NCBI GenBank assembly: GCA_017744755.1
Contig: JAGIAU010000095.1
Location: 1-7,782, forward strand
Reading direction: 5' to 3'
Length of the DNA: 7,782 nucleotides
DNA from: Microbacteriaceae bacterium
GTDB lineage: Bacteria > Actinomycetota > Actinomycetes > Actinomycetales > Microbacteriaceae
Part shown: positions 1 through 6,097 of the stretch, piece by piece
Layout: each line of letters begins with the position of its first letter
How positions within the stretch are numbered: the stretch's first letter is position 1
Position numbers and translations under genes: made by a program
Notes under the pieces: model-generated
What the model saw: only the letters and a program-made list of their open reading frames with translations
What the model was told of the DNA's origin: nothing
Databases searched by the model: none

Positions 1-2
1 CC

Positions 3-1661
3 CTCGGGCCGAACGATCAGCAGCGGCTCGTCGCGGCCATCGCCGGCGCGGCCGCGTCGGCCGCGGTCCCGCGGCCGCGTCGGCCGTGGCTCGACGAGCT
101 GCCCGCGATCGTCGATCCGGCGCGGCTCTGGACGCGGGACGACGCGCGCATCCCGTTCGGCCTCAGCGACGACCCGGCGCAGCAGCGGCGGGTCGAGGCC
201 TGCTTCCTCCCCGACGTCGACGGGCACATCGCCTTCATCGGCACCGGCGGCTCGGGGAAGTCGGTCGCGCTGCGCACGCTCGCACTCGCGACGGCGGTGA
301 CCCCGGAGGGCGGGCCGGTGCAGGTGTACGCGCTCGACTTCGCGTCGGGAGGCCTGCGGATGCTCGAGGGGCTCCCGCACGTCGGCGCGGTCATCCCGGG
401 TGAGGACACCGAGCGCGTGCAGCGCCTGCTGCGCCGGCTCCGCCGGGAGCTCGCGGACCGCGCCGAGCGCTATTCCGCCGCGTCGGCCGCGAGCATCGCG
501 GAATACCGGCGGAACGCGGAACGGCCGGACGAGCCGCGCATCCTGCTGCTCATCGACGGCTTCCCGGCCTTCCGCGAGGAATGGGACCTCACGCTCGGGC
601 GGGCCGCCTGGTACGACGTGTTCAAGGACGTGCTCGGAGGCGGGCGGCAGCTCGGCATCCACGTCGCGCTCACCGCGGACCGGCCCGGTGCGGTGCCGAG
701 CGGCGTCGCCTCCGTCGTCCGGCGCCGCGTCGTGCTCCGGCTCACCGAGGACGCCGCCTACTCGGCGCTCGGGGCGCCCAAGGACGTCCTCGACGACGCG
801 TCGCCGCCCGGGCGCTGCCTCGTCGACGGGCTCGAGACGCAGATCGCCGTGTTCGGCGCGCAGGCGACGGTCTCGACGGCGGCGGATCAGGCGGGCGCGC
901 TCGCCGCCTACGTCGAGGCGCAGCCCGCGATCCCCGTCGCGCCGCCGATCGAGTCCCTCCCCGCCCTCGTCCCCGCCGCGCAGATGCCGGCGCGGATCGC
1001 GGGACGACCGGTGCTCGGGATCTCCGACGAGACGCTCGCGCTGACCGGCTTCGACCCGTCCGGCGCGTTCCTGCTGTCCGGCCCGCCGCTCGGCGGGCGG
1101 TCGAACGCGCTCGCCTGGCTCGTCGAGTCGCTCCATCGCTTCGACCCGGCGCTGGAGCTCGTGTACCTGGGGAACGCGCGTTCGGGGCTCCCCGCCGCGC
1201 TCCCTTGGGCGAGCACGGCGGTGCACCTCGATGACGTCGCGGCGCTCGCGAAGGAGCTGTCCGCGAGGATCTCCGCCGCTTCCGCGGAGGGGGACGGCGG
1301 CGGCCGGCTGGCGATCGTCATCGAGTCGGTCGGCGAGTTCATCCAGACGCCGGCCGATCAGGCGCTCGCCGAGCTCGTCCGGCAGGCGAAGCGGCACGGT
1401 CACTTCGTCCTCGGCGAGAGCGAGGTCGCCGGCTGGGGCGGGTCCTGGCCGCTGCTCGCGGAGTTCAAGAACGCGCGTCGCGGTCTGCTGCTGCAGCCCG
1501 ATCCCATGGAGGGCGATCTCCTGCTCAAGACCGCGATCCCGCGGACGACGCGCACGGAGTTCCCCCCGGGCCGGGGCGTGTACGTCGAGCGCGGTCGGGC
1601 CGCGCGCGTGCAGATTCCCCTCACATCGAGCGCCGAGCCGCCGAGTTTCCACATTCCGTGA
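3..1661 (+). CDS. Type VII secretion ATPase EccC-like (FtsK/SpoIIIE family), 3' part
   Basis: C-terminal 552 codons of an FtsK/SpoIIIE-family ATPase; the start lies upstream of the window and the stop is TGA at 1659-1661. EccC is the membrane-bound motor of type VII secretion, built of tandem ATPase domains that recruit and drive substrates. Two domains are visible. The first has a perfect Walker A, GTGGSGKS (240-263), preceded by the EccC-style segment with PFGLSDDPAQQ, and a Walker B-like LLLID (543-557) followed by G, not a second acidic residue. The second has a degenerate Walker A, GPPLGGRS (1080-1103, R for the catalytic K), and a degenerate Walker B, IVIES (1314-1328, E for D). Family membership is clear. 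Assignment to T7SS rather than a chromosome translocase rests on the tandem domains and the WXG100-like genes 1.5 kb downstream. The fold order suggests these are the second and third ATPase domains. Confidence 0.88.
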   Translation, partial: LGPNDQQRLVAAIAGAAASAAVPRPRRPWLDELPAIVDPARLWTRDDARIPFGLSDDPAQQRRVEACFLPDVDGHIAFIGTGGSGKSVALRTLALATAVTPEGGPVQVYALDFASGGLRMLEGLPHVGAVIPGEDTERVQRLLRRLRRELADRAERYSAASAASIAEYRRNAERPDEPRILLLIDGFPAFREEWDLTLGRAAWYDVFKDVLGGGRQLGIHVALTADRPGAVPSGVASVVRRRVVLRLTEDAAYSALGAPKDVLDDASPPGRCLVDGLETQIAVFGAQATVSTAADQAGALAAYVEAQPAIPVAPPIESLPALVPAAQMPARIAGRPVLGISDETLALTGFDPSGAFLLSGPPLGGRSNALAWLVESLHRFDPALELVYLGNARSGLPAALPWASTAVHLDDVAALAKELSARISAASAEGDGGGRLAIVIESVGEFIQTPADQALAELVRQAKRHGHFVLGESEVAGWGGSWPLLAEFKNARRGLLLQPDPMEGDLLLKTAIPRTTRTEFPPGRGVYVERGRAARVQIPLTSSAEPPSFHIP

Positions 1662-1698
1662 TCGAGTGCTGTCCCGGTCCGGTTCGCACCGCTAGCGT
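1646..1698 (+). promoter_or_regulatory. Promoter P1 of the DUF2510 gene, with upstream box shared with P2
   Basis: The 11-base box TTTCCACATTC (1646-1656) is followed after 13 bases by TGTCCC (1670-1675, -35 position), then 17 bases, then TAGCGT (1693-1698, an actinobacterial TANNNT -10). The same three elements with identical spacing lie before the WXG100-like gene (3115-3167). A transcript would start near 1705, giving a leader of about 50 bases before the ATG at 1756. The box overlaps the last codons and stop of the eccC-like gene. Role as a regulator-binding site is inferred from the repetition. Confidence 0.65.
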
Positions 1699-1755
1699 CG
1701 CGAGCCGGGGGCGACGTCGCTGGGACGGGCTCGACCTCCGGGAGGAGCGACCACG

Positions 1756-3093
1756 ATGAACGACGCCGGACCGGCCTGGGTGCCCGACCCCTCCGACGCG
1801 ACGAGGCTGCGCTGGTTCGACGGCACGAGCCTCACCGAGCACACGATGCCGAATGCGGCCGCGCCGCAGCGGCACGGCCGGCAGGAGTCCGGACCCGTGC
1901 CGCCGGCCGTGCCGCAGGCCGACCCGGGGCGGGGCATGGGGCTCATCGGCTTCATCCTCGCGTTCGTCACCGGCTGGCCCGGAGCCATCGTCGGCGGCAT
2001 CGGCTGGGCGAGATCGAGGCGCGCCGGCCACAGGAACGCGCTCGGCTTCGCGGCGATCTGGATCGGCGCCGCCGTATCCCTCCTCGCGCTCGCGCTCCTC
2101 GTCGCGGTCGGCGCGCTCGTCCTGCGTGCGCTCGACGACGGGCGCGGCGCGCTGCCGGCCGTCAACGCGGCGATTCAGGCCGACATCGACCGCCTGGATC
2201 TGCCGATCGAGGCCGTCGTCGAGACGACGTGGGACGACTGCGAATGGTCGTGCAACCCCGGACCGGGGATCACGCTGCGCGCCGTGCCCGGCAGCCTGCC
2301 GGAGCCGCCCGCCCCGGACTCCGAGGATCCCGCGACCATCAACGTGTCCGGCGCGTTGCTGGCCTGCGTGCTCGTCGCGTCGGCGCCGCATGCGGGCGGC
2401 TACACGTTGCGGGTCGAAGGCGGCTACGCCCTCCCCGGTCCTGGCGACGATGCTGTCGCGGAGCCGAGCGTGGTCTCGATCGCGGACGCGGTCGCCGAAG
2501 TGCTGCCCGTCCTGCCACCGGGGGTCGAGTTCGACCGCTATATTCGCGACGAGCTGCGGATCAACGCCAAGCAGGGGGACGCCGCCGCCGCGGTTCTCGC
2601 GCTCGCGAAGGCGTATCTCGGCGGCGGCGGCTGCGCCGGCCCGGATCCGGCGGGCGATGCCTCGTCGCTGCCGGAGCCCGCGCCGGGGTCGTCGGCGACG
2701 GATGCGACATGCGATGCCGGCGAACACGCTGCGATGCTGGTCGTACTCTCCGCCGCGGTCGCTACGGGGCAGTACACCGCGCACCCGATGGCGGTGGGCG
2801 TCGAGCTGGTCGAGCGTCAGGACCGATGCCTGCTGCATCTGCAGGCGATGCTGGATCCGGGCAGCGAGTTCACGGCGGACGACCTCAAGGGGCTGCTGAG
2901 CCTCGCGATCGCGAACCCCGGCCTGGTGCCGGCCGGCGTCGAGCGGCTCTGGGTGACGGTCCTGGACGAGCACGGACTCCCGTGGTCGATGGCGGACGTC
3001 TATGCCGGCATGGGCGCCGACGCCAGCGGCGTCACGGCGGAGTCCGGGATCTCCTGGCCCATGGACGTGCTGCGAGACGGAAGCAGCTCGTAG
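1756..3093 (+). CDS. DUF2510-domain membrane protein with Cys-containing outer domain
   Basis: 445 residues; ATG preceded by GGAGGAG (1741-1747) at 8 bases. Residues about 6-31 match the DUF2510 signature (AWVPDPSDATRLRWFDGT), a short domain common at the cytoplasmic N-terminus of actinobacterial membrane proteins. A Pro-rich linker leads to two hydrophobic segments, about 61-84 and 96-123, with the basic loop ARSRRAGHR between them, resembling DUF4190-type hairpins. The remaining 320 residues are soluble, and with two membrane passes they would lie on the same side as the N-terminus. If only one segment spans, they lie outside. The six Cys (162, 166, 204, 293, 319, 358) favour an outside location with disulfides. 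Function is unknown. Its position between the secretion ATPase and the effector operon, and a promoter matching that operon's, link it to the T7SS. Annotation as DUF2510 is from motif recall. Confidence 0.8.
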   Translation: MNDAGPAWVPDPSDATRLRWFDGTSLTEHTMPNAAAPQRHGRQESGPVPPAVPQADPGRGMGLIGFILAFVTGWPGAIVGGIGWARSRRAGHRNALGFAAIWIGAAVSLLALALLVAVGALVLRALDDGRGALPAVNAAIQADIDRLDLPIEAVVETTWDDCEWSCNPGPGITLRAVPGSLPEPPAPDSEDPATINVSGALLACVLVASAPHAGGYTLRVEGGYALPGPGDDAVAEPSVVSIADAVAEVLPVLPPGVEFDRYIRDELRINAKQGDAAAAVLALAKAYLGGGGCAGPDPAGDASSLPEPAPGSSATDATCDAGEHAAMLVVLSAAVATGQYTAHPMAVGVELVERQDRCLLHLQAMLDPGSEFTADDLKGLLSLAIANPGLVPAGVERLWVTVLDEHGLPWSMADVYAGMGADASGVTAESGISWPMDVLRDGSSS

Positions 3094-3117
3094 CGGACGG
3101 ATCCCCGTCCGGGTTTT
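3094..3117 (+). terminator. Weak intrinsic terminator after the DUF2510 gene
   Basis: Directly after the TAG stop (3091-3093), CGGACGG (3094-3100) pairs perfectly with CCGTCCG (3105-3111) around the loop ATCC, then GG and only four T (3114-3117). The seven-pair GC stem is good but the T-tract is short, so termination may be partial. The T run is also the beginning of the P2 upstream box. Confidence 0.45.
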
Positions 3118-3167
3118 CCACATTCTGCCGCCGAGGGGTGTCATTTGCCGGCGCACCCCGCTAGCGT
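3115..3167 (+). promoter_or_regulatory. Promoter P2 of the WXG100/effector operon
   Basis: TTTCCACATTC (3115-3125), 13 bases, TGTCAT (3139-3144, -35 position), 17 bases, TAGCGT (3162-3167, -10). The elements and both spacings equal those of P1, and a run of G follows at the same distance (3176-3180 versus 1707-1711). Start of transcription is expected near 3174, giving a leader of about 43 bases. The placement argues against translation starting at the in-frame ATG at 3145, which lies inside the promoter. Confidence 0.68.
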
Positions 3168-3216
3168 CGCCGTCAGGGGGCCGCGGAGTTCCCTCGATCG
3201 CAACGAAGGAGTCATG

Positions 3217-3513
3217 ATGGCCAACCTCAATGTCACCTACGACCAGATGGCCTCGGCCGCGGCGCAGCTCCGCGTCGGGCAGGGCGATCTCGAGACGAAG
3301 CTCAACGAGCTCCGATCGCTCGTCAGCCAGCTCGTCACCGACGGCTTCACGACGAGCGCCGCCTCGGGCGCCTTCGACGCGTCCTATGAACAGTTCACGT
3401 CCGGGGCCCGTACGACGGTCGGCGGCATCGAGGGCATGGCCCAGTTCCTCGACAGCGCCGCTGCCGCGCTGCAGAGCACCGACGAGCAGCTCGCGAGCCA
3501 GCTCGGCGGCTGA
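3217..3513 (+). CDS. WXG100/ESAT-6-like type VII secretion protein
   Basis: 98 residues from ATG 3217, chosen because AAGGAG (3206-3211) stands 5 bases before it. The adjacent ATG at 3214 leaves only 2 bases, and the upstream ATG at 3145 lies within P2. WXG100 proteins are about 100-residue helical hairpins exported by T7SS, acting as substrates or partners. This protein fits in length, lack of signal peptide, all-helical composition and lack of Cys. In place of the turn W-x-G it has D42-G43-F44, followed by SGAFDASYEQF, a variant I recall as common in non-mycobacterial actinomycetes. I see no C-terminal YxxxD/E export motif. It is the first gene after P2 and is separated from the next gene by a GC hairpin. 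It may be the abundant general ESX substrate while the next gene is the effector-specific partner (inference). Confidence 0.85.
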   Translation: MANLNVTYDQMASAAAQLRVGQGDLETKLNELRSLVSQLVTDGFTTSAASGAFDASYEQFTSGARTTVGGIEGMAQFLDSAAAALQSTDEQLASQLGG

Positions 3514-3525
3514 CGCCGGGCGGCG

Positions 3526-3546
3526 GCGGGTGGCGGATCCGCCCGC
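3526..3546 (+). other. GC-rich RNA hairpin between the two small T7SS genes
   Basis: GCGGGTGG (3526-3533) pairs with CCGCCCGC (3539-3546) around the 5-base loop CGGAT, with one G-U pair. There is no T-tract after it. It contains the perfect palindrome GGCGGATCCGCC (3532-3543). It could protect the 3' end of the first cistron or partly attenuate downstream transcription. That role is inference from position and structure. Confidence 0.4.
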
Positions 3547-3582
3547 TCGCAGCGCGTTCCGTTCCCCGTACTGGAGGCTCCG

Positions 3583-3888
3583 ATGAGTGACTTGTCCCTT
3601 GACTACGACGTGCTGACCGCTGCCGCAGTCCGGATGGACCAGATCCTCGCGACGTTCGCCGGCGCGCAGTCGGTCGCGCACGACACCGCCGAGCTCACCG
3701 GACATGACGGGCTCGCGGCGAAGGTGCGGGAGTTCGCCGACGCCTGGGACCTCTCCCGGGCGCGGCTCGTCGAGGAGCTCGGCTTCATCGGCGAGGCCTT
3801 CCGCGCGGTCAACGACACGTTCCAGTGCCTCGACGACGAGCTCGCCGGGCAGGCGACGAGCGTCGAGTCGGCTGGGGGCGGGCGATGA
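3583..3888 (+). CDS. Small helical ESAT-6-like partner protein of the effector
   Basis: 101 residues; GGAGG (3573-3577) is 5 bases before the ATG. The sequence is predicted all-helical, has no signal peptide, and has two helical halves joined around LTGHDGLAAKV (about 38-48), the position of the WXG turn. It then runs into FADAW(51-55) and a charged helix containing the single Cys. Size and form match WXG100-superfamily proteins, though no W-x-G and no YxxxD/E motif are present. Its stop overlaps the start of the effector gene (ATGA, 3885-3888), so the two are translated together. That is the usual arrangement for a dedicated partner that forms a composite targeting signal with a T7SS effector, as the LXG-associated helical proteins (Lap, TlaA) do in Firmicutes. 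The partner role is inferred from context; the sequence itself is not diagnostic. Confidence 0.75.
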   Translation: MSDLSLDYDVLTAAAVRMDQILATFAGAQSVAHDTAELTGHDGLAAKVREFADAWDLSRARLVEELGFIGEAFRAVNDTFQCLDDELAGQATSVESAGGGR

Positions 3889-5645
3889 CGGCGGCGCCCG
3901 GGAACCCGGCCGCGCTCATGGAGCGGGCGAACGGCTACGTGACCTCGGCGGCGCTCATCGAGGCGGCGGCGGCCGATCTCCGTGCGCTCGCCGCCGGTGG
4001 CAGCGCGCGCGCCCTGGACGTTCTCCAGGAGCGGTCGACCCAGGCGGCGACGCTGCTCGACGACGCGCACACGCGGTACCAGGGCACGGCCGTCGCGCTG
4101 CAGGAGTACTCCGTCGCGCTGCAAGCCGCGCACGACCGTGCGGAGCGAGCCGTGCAGTCGCGGGACTGGAACGCGTCGCAGCTGCCGGACGCGTACGACG
4201 CGGCCCTCCGTCTCGACGACCGGGTCGAGCAGCTCGAGGCGGATCCGGCCTCGCCGGCGGGCTCGATCGAGTACTACCGGGACCTGCGCGACGAGGCCCG
4301 GACGCGGATCTTCGTCCTCGAGGGGGCGATCGCGGCGGCCGAGGTCGAGATCCTGGCGGCCGCAGTCGACATCGGGACCGCCGCCGAGCTGGCGATCGCA
4401 CGCATCCATGCCGCGATCTCGGCGACGAACAACACCTTCCTGGACCGATTCGGGAACGCCATCGCGCAGATCGGCGAGTTCTTCACCGACCTCTGGAACG
4501 GTTTCGTCGCGTTCCTCGCCGCGGTCGTCGAGGCGGTCGTCACCGCCATCGCGATCGTGCTGCTCGCGCTCGTCGCGCTGGTCGCCATCATCGTCGCGAT
4601 CATCGTCCTGCTCGCCCTGCTCGTCGTGGTGCTCGCCGTCGTCGCGGCCGCGATCTATCTGATCCTCGTCGCCCTCGTCGCGATCCTGACGAGCCCGCTC
4701 TTCTGGATCATCGTGCTCTCGATCGTCATCCTGGTCGAGATCGCGCTGATCATCGCGCTCTCGAGGGCGATCGCGGACACCCGGAAGCCGACGCCCGATG
4801 TGAAGCCTTTCGGCGAGCCGAAAGCGGGCACGAAAGAGTGGGCTGCCTGGCGGCAGTCCCAAAGACAGTCCAGCTACGACTCGATCGACGATTTCATGGC
4901 CACCGAGGGCTTTGCTGACCGAATGGGCGGTGACCAGGACGGAGAGGCTGATGCAAGGACGGTTGTCGATATCAAGAACATGGGCGGTGAGCCACCTCAC
5001 TGGGTCGTTACGTTACCGAGTACGCAGGACTGGCAACTCGCAGGTTTCGCTTTCGACCAGTTCAACGGCTGGAACGATGACGGCGCAGTTAATGATCTGG
5101 ACACGAATGTCGCTCTCATGCTCTATCCAGAGTTGCGCACGCAATACGAGCGCGCAGTCCTTGAGGCGATGCGCCAAGCGGGAATCGGCCCTGAAGACCC
5201 GGTGATGCTGGTTGGATTCAGCCAAGGCGGGATTCTTGCGGGGCATCTCGCCGCCAATCGCTCCAAGGAGTACAACTTCATCGCGGTCCTTGCCTACGGT
5301 GCTCCGATCGACGCGATGTCAATTCCAGATGCGTCGCGAACGGGGGAACCTGTCACCGTTGTATCGGTGCAGCACGAAGGGGATCTGGTTCACAATCTCG
5401 ATCTGACTGGGCCTCCTCCAGATGGTGACCATTGGCACACCTATGAGGAGCCGGCTCCGCCGTATCTTGAAGCGGAGAACCCGCACAACAACGCCAGATA
5501 TCTCTTCACAATGCAGACGTTGCTCGGCCTCGACCGGGAGACCGGCGCCTATTCGGATCCGCCGCCCCACCCAGAACTTAATGATGCCTTCAACGACTTC
5601 ATGGGTTCTGTTCAAGAGCATAAGCAGTACGAGTTCGCGGAATGA
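3885..5645 (+). CDS. T7SS effector with C-terminal alpha/beta-hydrolase (lipase-like) toxin domain
   Basis: 586 residues from the ATG at 3885, which overlaps the previous stop as ATGA; an in-frame ATG at 3825 lies deep in the upstream gene and is not needed. Residues 1-about 200 are Ala-rich helices with no signal peptide, resembling the N-terminal T7SS targeting domains of actinobacterial effectors. Residues 207-292 are almost wholly hydrophobic, enough for three or four membrane spans. About 300-350 is a linker. About 355-560 is an alpha/beta hydrolase: strand and oxyanion-type loop WVVTLPSTQDW (373-383), nucleophile elbow G444-F445-S446-Q447-G448, YGAP strand, and likely acid D500 in HEGDLVHNLD. 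The likely catalytic base is H534 (NPHNNARYL), with H516/H518 as alternatives. The substrate is unknown; lipid or another ester is inferred. Composition falls abruptly near codon 305. The gene for a lipoprotein follows with an ATGA overlap, as expected for immunity. The hydrolase call is strong, antibacterial use is inference. Confidence 0.82.
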   Translation: MTAAPGNPAALMERANGYVTSAALIEAAAADLRALAAGGSARALDVLQERSTQAATLLDDAHTRYQGTAVALQEYSVALQAAHDRAERAVQSRDWNASQLPDAYDAALRLDDRVEQLEADPASPAGSIEYYRDLRDEARTRIFVLEGAIAAAEVEILAAAVDIGTAAELAIARIHAAISATNNTFLDRFGNAIAQIGEFFTDLWNGFVAFLAAVVEAVVTAIAIVLLALVALVAIIVAIIVLLALLVVVLAVVAAAIYLILVALVAILTSPLFWIIVLSIVILVEIALIIALSRAIADTRKPTPDVKPFGEPKAGTKEWAAWRQSQRQSSYDSIDDFMATEGFADRMGGDQDGEADARTVVDIKNMGGEPPHWVVTLPSTQDWQLAGFAFDQFNGWNDDGAVNDLDTNVALMLYPELRTQYERAVLEAMRQAGIGPEDPVMLVGFSQGGILAGHLAANRSKEYNFIAVLAYGAPIDAMSIPDASRTGEPVTVVSVQHEGDLVHNLDLTGPPPDGDHWHTYEEPAPPYLEAENPHNNARYLFTMQTLLGLDRETGAYSDPPPHPELNDAFNDFMGSVQEHKQYEFAE

Positions 5646-6095
5646 GCAAAGCAATGTGGCGCCGATCAGGACTCGCGTCGGTGGTATTGGCCGGAGCGAT
5701 TTGTCTCACTGGGTGTGTCGGTCTCGGAAATGAAGGCGAGGGGGGAGTGCAAGCGCAATCCCAGCGGGTTCAGCAAGCTGTTTCAGAAGCACTGAACGGT
5801 ATGGAAACCCAAGTTTCGATGCCGCTGAGTGGGACTGCGCGGGATCTGGTCGTGTCTCTGTATCCCGGCGATGAAACGATTGGCGCTGACGGGGTTGCAG
5901 CCGCGTTGCGGGCGATCGCGGGCGCGATGCCACGAGATGTTGCGAGTGTGGAACTGGGGGCCTGGGATTTGGAGGCCGGTCCAATAAACATCGAGGATGC
6001 TGCTATCGCCGCTGGAATACGGCGCGGTGATATCCGAGATGGGATCACAGTCACAATTGTTGACACTAATTGGCTAATGCAGGCCTTTAGCCCAT
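4800..6095. other. Lower-GC toxin-tip plus immunity cassette
   Basis: GC content counted by hand in 60-base blocks is 42/60 at 4501-4560, 32/60 at 5041-5100, 35/60 at 5941-6000 and 47/60 at 6241-6300. The drop begins inside the effector gene just after the membrane region and ends at the start of the next conserved gene (6094). Within it codons become mixed (AAA Lys, ATA Ile, AAT Asn, and one TTA Leu at 5013-5015), unlike the flanks. This is the expected pattern of a polymorphic toxin whose C-terminal domain and immunity gene were replaced together by recombination. Boundaries are approximate. Confidence 0.6.
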
Positions 6096-6097
6096 GA
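5642..6097 (+). CDS. Small lipoprotein, probable immunity protein to the lipase-like toxin
   Basis: 151 residues, starting in an ATGA overlap with the effector stop; no clear ribosome-binding site is seen, so translation is probably coupled. The N-terminus is a textbook lipoprotein signal: basic residues (K3, R7, R8), a hydrophobic stretch, and the lipobox L22-T23-G24-C25. The mature protein would be lipid-anchored at Cys25 on the outer face of the membrane, with a Gly/Glu-rich tether and then a domain of about 110 residues of mixed helix and strand. I do not recognise that domain. Position directly after a toxin-domain gene and sharing its lower GC points to immunity. An outward-facing anchor fits a toxin that attacks the membrane or envelope from outside, as with TilA, the lipoprotein immunity to the staphylococcal T7SS lipase TslA. 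Immunity function is inference; lipoprotein status is well supported. Confidence 0.78.
   Translation: MSKAMWRRSGLASVVLAGAICLTGCVGLGNEGEGGVQAQSQRVQQAVSEALNGMETQVSMPLSGTARDLVVSLYPGDETIGADGVAAALRAIAGAMPRDVASVELGAWDLEAGPINIEDAAIAAGIRRGDIRDGITVTIVDTNWLMQAFSP

Noticed and set aside
3114..3122. TTTTCCACA as a DnaA box
   Set aside because: It resembles TTATCCACA, but it is single, belongs to the box shared with P1 (where the first T is G), and no cluster of boxes or AT-rich region is nearby.
3145..3216. Longer N-terminus for the WXG100-like protein from ATG 3145
   Set aside because: This ATG lies within promoter P2, before the expected transcript start, and adds 24 residues unlike the family; AAGGAG supports the ATG at 3217.
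1621..3705. 694-residue open frame on the minus strand
   Set aside because: It lies opposite the DUF2510 and WXG100-like genes. It is very rich in Arg/Gly/Asp with no recognisable domain, crosses both promoters, and is the usual antisense shadow of GC-rich codons.
3825..3884. Longer N-terminus for the effector from ATG 3825
   Set aside because: It would overlap the partner gene by 64 bases with an Arg-rich extension; the ATGA junction at 3885 fits the other junctions in the operon.
3885..4484. LXG domain at the effector N-terminus
   Set aside because: The region is helical and of similar length, but I see no L-x-G motif near the start; a general T7SS targeting domain is the safer call.
3603..5000. 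465-residue open frame on the minus strand
   Set aside because: Antisense to the partner and effector genes. Its Asp/Arg-rich stretch mirrors the hydrophobic codons of the membrane region and it has no supporting start signals.
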